Source of the DNA: an uncultured Christensenella sp.
GTDB lineage: Bacteria; Bacillota; Clostridia; Christensenellales; DTU072
Length of the DNA stretch: 15,477 nt
Direction: 5' to 3'
Assembly (NCBI GenBank): GCA_905210905.1
Contig: CAJLYQ010000050.1
Location: 1 to 15,477, forward strand
This document shows positions 1-7,347 of the stretch, piece after piece. The position numbers were made by a program, and so were the translations under genes. The stretch's first letter is position 1. The number at the start of each line of letters is the position of its first letter. A model generated the notes under the pieces. That model saw only the letters and a list, made by a program, of their open reading frames with translations. It did not search any database and was not told the DNA's origin.

Positions 1-57
1 CGGTAATACGGAAAAAGCGCCGTAATTTTCGTTAGACGAAACATATACTAATTGCGT

Positions 58-738
58 ATGGAAAAACTTACTGTAACGTTCAACTACAATCTGCCTTTTG
101 AAAACTTTTTAGCGGATAGTTTCGTTTCGCGCTCCGTTCCGTTTTCGGTCGCACACGTTTCCGACGGGAACGGGGAAAAAGCGATGATTACCGCCGAGTG
201 CGAAAAGGACGTTTTTAACGACGTTTTGGCGGAAGGAATGACGATTGCTTACAAAACGGGCAGGGTCAGGCAAACGATCGAAGGACGGGGCGTGGCGTAC
301 GCGGCGTTTTGCGGAGTTCTCGTCGGGCAGGAGTTCGAAGCGGAGAAAAAGTCTATAAAAGACAAACTTCCCGATACGAACGACGTCAATGCGGACGGGA
401 TTTTTAACTTTCTTCTTGCCGAAACCGACTACGCTTGGCGCGCGCTTGCGACGCTCGGCGGAAAACTGTACGCTCAATGCAGAGAGAAAGAAGACGTTTA
501 CGCGCTTATCAGATATTTTCTCGGCGGAGAAACGCTTTTACAACGCACGCTGGTGGTAGACAAAGGAATATACTACGATGACGACAACACGGATATGCCG
601 TGTTTTTCGGCGTTCGGCGACGAGAGCGAAGACGCCGCGTTTAACCTTATGATCAAAAAGCCGAGCGAAGTCATCGTGCCTACGCCTTCGAGATATTCAC
701 CGGATTTAATCGAATTGATAAGAAAACTGGGAGAATAG
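58..738 (+). CDS. Hypothetical protein, possibly YtxC-like
   Basis: The product is a 226-residue soluble protein with no signal peptide or membrane segment. I do not recognise it firmly. Its second half has the pattern of the clostridial/bacillar YtxC family (putative sporulation protein): a helical stretch, a VYALIRYFL segment where YtxC has a similar hydrophobic block, then LVVDKGIYYDDD, and a C-terminal part ending PSEVIVPTP...LIELIRKLG. It is shorter than typical YtxC, and the resemblance is by eye only. In-frame TAA at 49-51 limits the start to TTG 52 or ATG 58. ATG was chosen although neither has a clear Shine-Dalgarno site. TATACT at 44-49 could be a -10 box, which would make the mRNA nearly leaderless, but no good -35 accompanies it. 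The gene ends at its own terminator, so it is probably separate from the topoisomerase unit. Confidence 0.75.
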   Translation: MEKLTVTFNYNLPFENFLADSFVSRSVPFSVAHVSDGNGEKAMITAECEKDVFNDVLAEGMTIAYKTGRVRQTIEGRGVAYAAFCGVLVGQEFEAEKKSIKDKLPDTNDVNADGIFNFLLAETDYAWRALATLGGKLYAQCREKEDVYALIRYFLGGETLLQRTLVVDKGIYYDDDNTDMPCFSAFGDESEDAAFNLMIKKPSEVIVPTPSRYSPDLIELIRKLGE

Positions 739-739
739 A

Positions 740-766
740 CCGTTTTTGGGTCAAACGGCGATTTTT
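740..766 (+). terminator. Candidate intrinsic terminator of the YtxC-like gene
   Basis: A 6-bp stem CCGTTT/AAACGG (740-745 with 753-758) with a 7-nt loop starts two bases after the stop codon. It is followed by CGA and five Ts (762-766). The stem is short, so this may be a weak terminator backed up by the hairpin at 780-808. Confidence 0.5.
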
Positions 767-779
767 GCAAGCATTTTTC

Positions 780-814
780 AAGGGTTTTTGCGATTGACAA
801 TAACCCTTTTTTTT
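780..814 (+). terminator. Second terminator-like hairpin overlapping the parE promoter
   Basis: AAGGGTT (780-786) pairs with AACCCTT (802-808) around a 15-nt loop, and a run of Ts continues to 814. The -35 box of the next promoter lies inside the loop. As a terminator it would catch read-through from the upstream gene. The large loop makes it less certain. Confidence 0.45.
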
Positions 815-822
815 GATAAAAT
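794..822 (+). promoter_or_regulatory. Sigma-A-type promoter of the topoisomerase operon
   Basis: A consensus -35 TTGACA (794-799), a 17-bp spacer and a -10 TAAAAT (817-822) predict transcription start near 829, about 80 nt before the parE start codon. The T-run of the upstream hairpin forms most of the spacer. Confidence 0.8.
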
Positions 823-828
823 AATCTA

Positions 829-870
829 GTTACTTTGTCGGGGCGATTTTGTCCGGGAAAAGGAAGTAAC
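829..870 (+). promoter_or_regulatory. 5' leader stem-loop of the parE mRNA
   Basis: GTTACTT (829-835) pairs perfectly with AAGTAAC (864-870). The first arm begins at the predicted transcription start, so the mRNA would carry a stem at its extreme 5' end, a structure known to protect mRNAs from 5'-end-dependent decay. The loop holds two similar segments, TTTGTCGGGG and TTTGTCCGGG. No known riboswitch is recognised. Confidence 0.35.
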
Positions 871-908
871 GGGGAAAAGTTTTTACAAATTCGACGAAGG
901 AGGAGAAA

Positions 909-2885
909 ATGGCTTCCGGTAAATACACCGCCGACGACATACAGGTACTGAAAGGGCTGGAACACGTCCGTAAAAGACCGGGTATGTATATCGGCACGAC
1001 GGACGTAAAAGGTCTGCATCATATTTTGTGGGAAATCATCGACAACGCTATGGACGAAGCGTCCAACGGGTACGCGAATCGTATCGACGTCACGCTCAAC
1101 GAGGACGGCAGCGCAACCGTTGAAGATAACGGCAGAGGTATCCCCGTAGATATGCACAAAGAAGAGGGAGTGCCTGCGGTACAACTTATTTTCAGCACGC
1201 TTAACGCGGGCGGTAAGTTTAATTCCGACAACTACAAATTCAGCGCGGGACTTCACGGCGTGGGCGCAAGCGTAACCAACGCTTTGTCGAGATGGCTCAC
1301 CGTTAAAATCTACCGCGACAAAAAGATATATCAAATCGACTTCCATTCTCCGCGTAAAAACGGCGAAGTGGAAAGCGGCGTGCTTAAAGACCCCCTCAGG
1401 GTTGTAGGCAAAACGGACAAACGCGGAACGCAGGTTACGTTTATGCCCGACGACGAAGTTTTCGATTCGATAGATTTCAATTCCGACGATATCATAATCA
1501 AACTGCGCGAATACGCATTCCTTAACAAGGGCGTAATGATTACGTTCACCGATAACCGCGTTAAAGACGAAGACGGCAACGGTATGAAAGTCGAGTTCCG
1601 CTACGAAAACGGACTCGTGGACTTCGTAAACTACCTTAACGACGGAGCGGAAGGGGTAAACAAGATGATTTATCTCGAAGGCGAGTCGGGCGACGTCAGA
1701 GTTAAACTCGCGCTTCAGCACAATTCGGGAATTTACGAAAAACTTTACAGTTACGTCAACGGCGTAAGAACCGCCGAAGGCGGCACGCACGTTACCGGGT
1801 TCAGAACGGCGTTTACCCGTTGTATGAACGATTTTGCGAAAACGAACAACCTTTTCAAGAAAAAAGATTCGAGTTTCAAACTCGACGGCGACGATTTCAA
1901 GGAAGGACTTACCGCCGTATTGCTCGTTCAGATGAACGAACCGCAGTTCGAGGGGCAAACCAAAGAAAAACTCGGCAATCAGGAAATAAAAACCATCGTA
2001 GACGGAATAATCAGCGAAAAACTGAACGCGTTTTTGTCGTTGTCGAGAAACAAAGCGGCGGGCGAGTTCATCATAAAAAAAGCGTTGGAAGTATCCGACG
2101 TAAGAGACGCGGCGAAGAAAGCGGCGAAACACGCAAGGGAAGCGCAGTCCATTACCGGCACCGCGCTTATAGGTAAGTTCGCTTCCTGCACCGGCAAAAC
2201 TCCCGAAAACAACGAACTGTTCATAGTCGAAGGGGATTCCGCAGGCGGCAGCGCAAAACAAGGCAGAGACAGAAAAACTCAGGCAGTTCTTCCGTTAAGA
2301 GGTAAACCGCTTAACGTGCTTAAAGTAAAAAAGGAAAAAATATTCCAGAACGAAGAAATTCGTACGATAATCGCCGCGCTCGGCACGGGAATAGGAGATT
2401 ATTTTAAGATAGAAGACTTAAAATTCCATAAGATAATAATCTTGTCCGACGCTGACTACGACGGATACCATATAAGGACGTTGCTTTTGTCGTTCTTCTA
2501 CCGTCTTATGCCCGAACTGATAAGAGAAGGAAAGGTTTTCGTGGGAATGCCCCCCCTTTATAAGGTAGAAAAGAAAGGAAAGATAGCATACGCCTACGAC
2601 GACGAAGAACTCGATAAAGTCGTTGCCGAAATGAAAGGCAACACCGGGGATATGCATATTCAGAGATACAAAGGACTGGGCGAAATGAACAAAGACCAAC
2701 TTTGGGAAACCACGCTTAATCCGCGTACGCGCGTTTTGACGAGAGTTACGATAGTGGACGCTATGGAAGCGGACGAAATCATCGATACTCTTATGACCGA
2801 AGGCGCGGAAAAGAGAAAAGAGTACATTTTCCGTTACGCTAAGTTTAACAGAATAGACTCGTTCGCGGCTAAGTACGGAGGTTAG
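909..2885 (+). CDS. parE: Type IIA DNA topoisomerase subunit B (GyrB/ParE family)
   Basis: This is the ATPase subunit of a type IIA topoisomerase, which powers double-strand passage together with the A subunit encoded next to it. At 658 residues it has the usual length of the short GyrB/ParE form. The GHKL ATPase shows E42 and N46 in EIIDNAMDEA, D73 in DNGRGIP (74-78) and the ATP lid GLHGVGASVTNALS (114-127). The transducer contains the QTK motif (Q350-K352). The Toprim domain has EGDSAGG (441-447), PLRGKPLNV (462-470) and the metal-binding DADYDG (514-519). The C-terminal QRYKGLGEMN (585-594) is present. AAGGAGGAG at 897-905 supports ATG 909. PLRGKPLNV and the partner's missing GyrA box favour a ParE-type or second-gyrase assignment, but GyrB and ParE cannot be separated from motifs alone; an annotation as gyrB would be equally defensible. 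It is co-transcribed with the A subunit, five bases downstream. Confidence 0.95.
   Translation: MASGKYTADDIQVLKGLEHVRKRPGMYIGTTDVKGLHHILWEIIDNAMDEASNGYANRIDVTLNEDGSATVEDNGRGIPVDMHKEEGVPAVQLIFSTLNAGGKFNSDNYKFSAGLHGVGASVTNALSRWLTVKIYRDKKIYQIDFHSPRKNGEVESGVLKDPLRVVGKTDKRGTQVTFMPDDEVFDSIDFNSDDIIIKLREYAFLNKGVMITFTDNRVKDEDGNGMKVEFRYENGLVDFVNYLNDGAEGVNKMIYLEGESGDVRVKLALQHNSGIYEKLYSYVNGVRTAEGGTHVTGFRTAFTRCMNDFAKTNNLFKKKDSSFKLDGDDFKEGLTAVLLVQMNEPQFEGQTKEKLGNQEIKTIVDGIISEKLNAFLSLSRNKAAGEFIIKKALEVSDVRDAAKKAAKHAREAQSITGTALIGKFASCTGKTPENNELFIVEGDSAGGSAKQGRDRKTQAVLPLRGKPLNVLKVKKEKIFQNEEIRTIIAALGTGIGDYFKIEDLKFHKIIILSDADYDGYHIRTLLLSFFYRLMPELIREGKVFVGMPPLYKVEKKGKIAYAYDDEELDKVVAEMKGNTGDMHIQRYKGLGEMNKDQLWETTLNPRTRVLTRVTIVDAMEADEIIDTLMTEGAEKRKEYIFRYAKFNRIDSFAAKYGG
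2877..2881 (+). promoter_or_regulatory. Ribosome binding site of parC inside the parE coding end
   Basis: GGAGG lies within the last sense codons of parE, nine bases before ATG 2891. Ribosomes finishing parE would cover it, which suggests coupled translation giving balanced amounts of the two subunits. Confidence 0.75.
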
Positions 2886-2890
2886 TTTTT

Positions 2891-5374
2891 ATGTGCGCAA
2901 GAAAAAAAATCGAACCGCAGGCGGAAGTTTTCGAAGAAAAGATAATAGAGCAACCGCTTGAAAGAGCGATACACGACTATATGATGCCTTACGCGGAGAG
3001 CGTAATTCTGGACCGTGCGTTGCCGAGAGTGGAAGACGGACTGAAACCCGTTCAGAGAAGAATTCTCTACACGATGCACGAACTGAATATGAAACCCGAC
3101 GGACCGTACAAAAAGTCCGCAAGAGTAGTCGGCGATTGCTTGGGTAAATATCATCCCCACGGCGATACGTCGGTTTACGGAGCAATGGTAAATCTCGCGC
3201 AAGACTTCAATATGCGCGCGCCGCTTGTTGACGGTAACGGTAACTTTGGTTCTATCGACGGCGACAGCGCCGCCGCTATGCGTTACACCGAAGTCAAACT
3301 CGCGCCGCTTGCTTGCGAACTCTTGCGCGATCTCGATAAGGATACCGTTAAGTGGAACAAGAACTTCGACGACAGTCTGAAAGAACCCGACGTATTGCCG
3401 GGCAAGTTCCCCAACCTTTTGGTAAACGGCAGCGCGGGTATAGCGATAGGACTCGCCACCAAAATTCCGCCGCACAATCTTACCGAAGTAATCGACGGCA
3501 CGGTGGCGGTTATCGACAACCCCAAAATCACCATAGACGAACTTTTGGGTATAATTCGCGGCCCCGACTTCCCTACGGGCGGTTTCATCGCCGAAGGCGA
3601 CAGTTTTAAGGACATCTACACGACGGGCAGAGGCAAAATCATAATGCGCGCCAAAGTCGATATCGAAAACGACAACGGCAAACAAAATATTATCGTCCAC
3701 GAAATTCCCTACAACGTGAACAAGAGTTCGTTGCAGATAAAAATTAAAGAACTCAGGGACGACCTTGCGGAAAAACAAGGAAAAAACAGTATTCTCGCAG
3801 GGATACAGGAAATCGTAGACGAGTCGGACAGAAACGGTATCCGCGTCGCGATCAAACTAAAAAAAGGCGAAGACGCGACGAAAGTATTAGACTTTTTGTA
3901 TCAGAAAACCGATTTGCAGTGCAATTTTAACGTCAATATGATAGCGATTGCCGACGGCAGACCGCAACAACTCGGACTTATTCAGATACTTAAATATTAT
4001 ATCGCGCACCAACGCGAAGTAGTGCTTAAAAGAAGCCAGTTCGATTTGAACAACGCGAAAAAAAGAGAGCATATATTAGACGGTTACGCCATAATTTTGC
4101 CCGACATCGACAACGTTATTCAAATAATAAAAACAAGCGGTTCGCGCTCGGAAGCAAGGGACAGACTAAGACAAACGTATTCGCTCAGCGAAAGACAGGC
4201 GGACGCAATTCTCGACCTGAAACTTGCTAATCTAACCAAACTCGAAGTAGGCAGAATAGAAAAAGAACTCGCCGAAGTCAAAAAACTCATAGCGACTCTG
4301 ACAAAGATAGTAAACAGCAAGGCAGAACAACTCGCCGTTGTAAGAACCGAACTTCTCGAAGTAAGAAACAAGTACAGAATGAAGCGTCTTACCACGATAG
4401 TAAGCAATCTCGACGAAATCGAACATAAACCTTTCGAAGCGAGCAAAACCGCAACCAAGCGCGGATACGTTCTTTGCGGAGCGGACGGAACGCTTAAATT
4501 CGCAGGTAAGGTAGAATACCTTAATTCGGGTGCGAGAACGAAACCCGCCGACAAATACGACGTAGTCAAAGACCACGTTTACTTCGACGGCGGCGGATAC
4601 GTATACGCGTTTACCGACAAAGGTAATTGCGTTCGGGTAGACGTCGACGCTATTGCGGACGGAAGAAGCAAAAACGGCGGCACGGAAATATTTAACCTTG
4701 CCAAAGACGCGGAAATCGGCGAAAGATGCGTAAAACTTATGACTTTCGGTGAAAAAGACGAAGATAAAGAAATTTACTTCTTTACCAAAAACGGTATGGT
4801 CAAAAAGAGTTTCGTCAGAGATTATATCGTCAATAAAAACTTCTATAAAGCGGTCGTGCTTAAAGACGACGACGAAGTGATCAACGTGGAAATCAAACAG
4901 GACGACACGAGCGTCTTTATGATAAGCGACGACGGGTTCTGCGTAAATATTCCGCACGAAGAGTTCAATTCGACGGGAAGAATATCGGGCGGCGTGATAG
5001 GTATGAGCCTTAACGACAAAGCGCACGTTCTGTTCGCAGGACAACTCGAACAAGACCCGATAGACAAAATCGCCGCGGGAGAACTGATTTTCATTACGAA
5101 AACGGGCTTCGCAAAACGAGTTTACGCAAGCAACGTCGAAACTATGAAACGCGCCAGAAAAGGCGATAACCAAATGGACGTAAAGATAGGCGACCTTATC
5201 TTTGCCGACGTCGTCACCAACGCGTACGACGTAGCGATTATCCACGTTGACGGAAAAGTGGATATGTTAAACACCGAAGACGTGCAGATAGTACGCGTCG
5301 CGAGAAGTAAAGGAAAACCGTGCCCCGCAGCAGAAGGAGCGGTTTGTGCGGTAAAACACTGCGGAAACGTATAA
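2891..5374 (+). CDS. parC: Type IIA DNA topoisomerase subunit A (GyrA/ParC family)
   Basis: This is the DNA breakage-reunion subunit, which cuts both strands through a tyrosyl-phosphodiester bond. At 827 residues it has the GyrA/ParC length. The catalytic tyrosine is Y132 in AAMRYTE, preceded by R131. The winged-helix DNA-binding region contains GKYHPHGDTSVYG (85-97) and the conserved FPNLLVNGSAGIAIG (173-187) and IPPHNL (192-197) follow. The coiled-coil tower/gate region spans roughly 370-500 and a beta-pinwheel C-terminal domain begins near 515. No QRRGGKG-like GyrA box is visible in the first blade (around 530-560), so negative supercoiling is doubtful and a topoisomerase IV-like decatenase or relaxase is more likely. 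The quinolone-contact positions corresponding to E. coli S83 and D87 are T93 and G97. The gene follows parE by 5 bp with an embedded ribosome binding site. It could also be annotated as gyrA; the main gyrase would lie elsewhere in the genome. Confidence 0.95.
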   Translation: MCARKKIEPQAEVFEEKIIEQPLERAIHDYMMPYAESVILDRALPRVEDGLKPVQRRILYTMHELNMKPDGPYKKSARVVGDCLGKYHPHGDTSVYGAMVNLAQDFNMRAPLVDGNGNFGSIDGDSAAAMRYTEVKLAPLACELLRDLDKDTVKWNKNFDDSLKEPDVLPGKFPNLLVNGSAGIAIGLATKIPPHNLTEVIDGTVAVIDNPKITIDELLGIIRGPDFPTGGFIAEGDSFKDIYTTGRGKIIMRAKVDIENDNGKQNIIVHEIPYNVNKSSLQIKIKELRDDLAEKQGKNSILAGIQEIVDESDRNGIRVAIKLKKGEDATKVLDFLYQKTDLQCNFNVNMIAIADGRPQQLGLIQILKYYIAHQREVVLKRSQFDLNNAKKREHILDGYAIILPDIDNVIQIIKTSGSRSEARDRLRQTYSLSERQADAILDLKLANLTKLEVGRIEKELAEVKKLIATLTKIVNSKAEQLAVVRTELLEVRNKYRMKRLTTIVSNLDEIEHKPFEASKTATKRGYVLCGADGTLKFAGKVEYLNSGARTKPADKYDVVKDHVYFDGGGYVYAFTDKGNCVRVDVDAIADGRSKNGGTEIFNLAKDAEIGERCVKLMTFGEKDEDKEIYFFTKNGMVKKSFVRDYIVNKNFYKAVVLKDDDEVINVEIKQDDTSVFMISDDGFCVNIPHEEFNSTGRISGGVIGMSLNDKAHVLFAGQLEQDPIDKIAAGELIFITKTGFAKRVYASNVETMKRARKGDNQMDVKIGDLIFADVVTNAYDVAIIHVDGKVDMLNTEDVQIVRVARSKGKPCPAAEGAVCAVKHCGNV

Positions 5375-5403
5375 AAACGTAAAAAACTAAATTGTAGGTG
5401 ACT

Positions 5404-7347
5404 ATGAAAAAAAAACACGTTGCTTTTATAGTTTGTATTTGCCTCGTTGCCGTAATCGGCACGTTGGCGTTCGTCGGTTGCAAAGAAACCAAACGCTTCC
5501 CGACGAAAAACGATATTAACGGTTTGTCCGAAGTTCAGGCAGACGGTCAACTTTCTTTCGAGTGGATAGGCGAGTTTACGGAAAACAGACCCACGCTCGT
5601 AATTTTCCACGGAGAAACCGACAAGGACGAAAGTTTTACAGTAAATCTCGATAAATCCGTTTACGCAAAAGACGTAACCTTTTTGTCCGAAAGAATTAAC
5701 GAAGAAACGATCGGACTTTTGGCAAAAGGACTGCAAAGTACCGAAGACGGAAAATACTACGATTTAACGAATTACTGGACGAACAAAAAAATAGCGAACT
5801 TCAACGTCGCCGTTTTCCACGCCGAAGGATTTTTTGCAGAAGGCTCGGCGGACGACGCGACCAAGATTTATACGAATTACAAAAGCCGCTATCTTAAAGG
5901 CGATCGGACGATAGAAACAGGATTTACGAAATCCCTTGCCGAGGTTGCGGCGACTCTTTACGTTGAAGAAATGGCGAGCAAAAACATAGGCAACGAAGAA
6001 ATCCGCTTTTTAGGAAACGGCGTAGGAGCAAATCTTGCCGCGGCAGTCGCGTCCATTGTGATCGACGGCGAAAATACCTACGGTATAAACGGTTTCGTTC
6101 CCGACAGAGTGACCCTCTGCGATCCCTTCCTTACGACGGAAAAACTCGAATATAAAGCGTCTTTCGACGAAAGTATCGATACCTCCGCCGGAACGAGCGC
6201 AATCGTTGCGGCAAACGTAAAAACGATAAAGACCCGCCCCGTAGCGATAGAACTTATCGAAACCGAAGAGATTAAAAAAGTTACTTCCGAAAGCGGAGAA
6301 ACCGTCGTTACGAAAACGAGAGCGTACGAAAACAATGCCACCGAAGGCGAAGCGTACGAGTATATCGTAAACAAATCCGCGTCGCTTACCTTTGCGGAAA
6401 GTTATTCCCTTAAAGATTGTTATTCAGATAGTTACAAAGCGAAAAAACGTATCGCGTTCGACTGGTACGTCTATTCCGTAATAGGAAGCGACGACAGTTA
6501 TACGTGGGATTCGGGTTCCCAAAGAAGGGCGGTAGGTAATCCGCACGCGTATTCCGACCTTGCCACTACGGGTACGAGTTCTATAAACTGGGATTCCACC
6601 ACCGGAAGAAGACCTATCTTAAACAACAGAAAAATCGCCAACGATTTATATAACTATTCTTCGTCGAGCGTGTCTGACGGAAAGAATTTCGGTATAGGCG
6701 CCTGGACGCCCACGCAGTACATATACGCATTAGAAGGCGTCATTTTTACGCAGAAAGAATCGGGCAAGAGTTCGGGCAACACCAACGAACACGGCGTCGT
6801 TATTTACAATAAAGAAGAGCACGTCGTACAGTCTTTTCAAAGCGAGAATTATCAGTATTCCGAACTCAACGGCAAAACGTTTATATCGGGTACGGTTTAT
6901 TACGACCAAAACCGCGACGGAATTATGAACGACGCAAAATACGGCAAGCAAGTAAAACTTTTCGTTTCCGTAGAAAATTCTTCGAGCAAAGAAATTATCG
7001 GTCAGCACATAATCTCGACCGACGAATACGGAAGATTTTCAATCACGATTAAAGACGGCGAGAAAGACAAAAAAGAAGACCTTACGATGACCACCGTAGA
7101 CGGCGGAGCGGTAATAAACGGCTTTACGATGGAAAACACCGGAAGAATAAACGTCGTAATCGAAGTGTACGTTCCGTCCGGAATGATTGCGGCGCAAAGC
7201 GAAGCCTCGTCGCAAATATGGTACAAGGCGATTAACTACAATTCTTTCGTTAAAGGAACGGTGTCCGTCACCGTAGATAAATCCAACGTCAATTCCGCAA
7301 TAATTAAGAATTGTCTGTTGCTTGAAAAACTCGCCGAAGAAGAATGA
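5404..7347 (+). CDS. Predicted lipoprotein with degenerate hydrolase-like region and SdrD-B-like motif
   Basis: The 647-residue product starts with a lysine-rich n-region and a hydrophobic segment (7-25) ending AFVGC, so C26 is the probable lipidated cysteine, although phenylalanine at -3 is unusual for a lipobox. Residues 63-70 (PTLVIFHG) resemble the oxyanion-hole strand of alpha/beta-hydrolases. Residues 203-213 (LGNGVGANLAA) resemble the nucleophile elbow GxSxG, but with Gly206 where serine should be; VTLCDP (236-241) could be the acid strand. The C-terminal part has GTVYYDQNRDGIMND (496-510), matching the calcium-binding start of SdrD-B/Cna-B-like beta domains, ending near 590. No function is assigned; an extracytoplasmic binding or structural role is inferred. 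ATG 5404 was preferred over GTG 5398, because translation from ATG gives a standard signal peptide; AGGTGA lies only just upstream. It is 29 bp after parC and overlaps the next gene. Confidence 0.8.
   Translation: MKKKHVAFIVCICLVAVIGTLAFVGCKETKRFPTKNDINGLSEVQADGQLSFEWIGEFTENRPTLVIFHGETDKDESFTVNLDKSVYAKDVTFLSERINEETIGLLAKGLQSTEDGKYYDLTNYWTNKKIANFNVAVFHAEGFFAEGSADDATKIYTNYKSRYLKGDRTIETGFTKSLAEVAATLYVEEMASKNIGNEEIRFLGNGVGANLAAAVASIVIDGENTYGINGFVPDRVTLCDPFLTTEKLEYKASFDESIDTSAGTSAIVAANVKTIKTRPVAIELIETEEIKKVTSESGETVVTKTRAYENNATEGEAYEYIVNKSASLTFAESYSLKDCYSDSYKAKKRIAFDWYVYSVIGSDDSYTWDSGSQRRAVGNPHAYSDLATTGTSSINWDSTTGRRPILNNRKIANDLYNYSSSSVSDGKNFGIGAWTPTQYIYALEGVIFTQKESGKSSGNTNEHGVVIYNKEEHVVQSFQSENYQYSELNGKTFISGTVYYDQNRDGIMNDAKYGKQVKLFVSVENSSSKEIIGQHIISTDEYGRFSITIKDGEKDKKEDLTMTTVDGGAVINGFTMENTGRINVVIEVYVPSGMIAAQSEASSQIWYKAINYNSFVKGTVSVTVDKSNVNSAIIKNCLLLEKLAEEE

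Noticed and set aside
7..29. Small hairpin TACGG/CCGTA followed by ATTTTC at the left edge
   Set aside because: A five-pair stem with an 8-nt loop and only four Ts is too weak to call a terminator without the upstream sequence.
573..2261. A 562-codon open frame antisense to parE, with further long antisense frames at 2882-3778 and 4232-5245 under parC
   Set aside because: They lie fully opposite strongly conserved topoisomerase genes, encode Phe/Val/Arg-rich sequences without recognisable domains, and lack ribosome binding sites. They arise from codon bias on the real strand.
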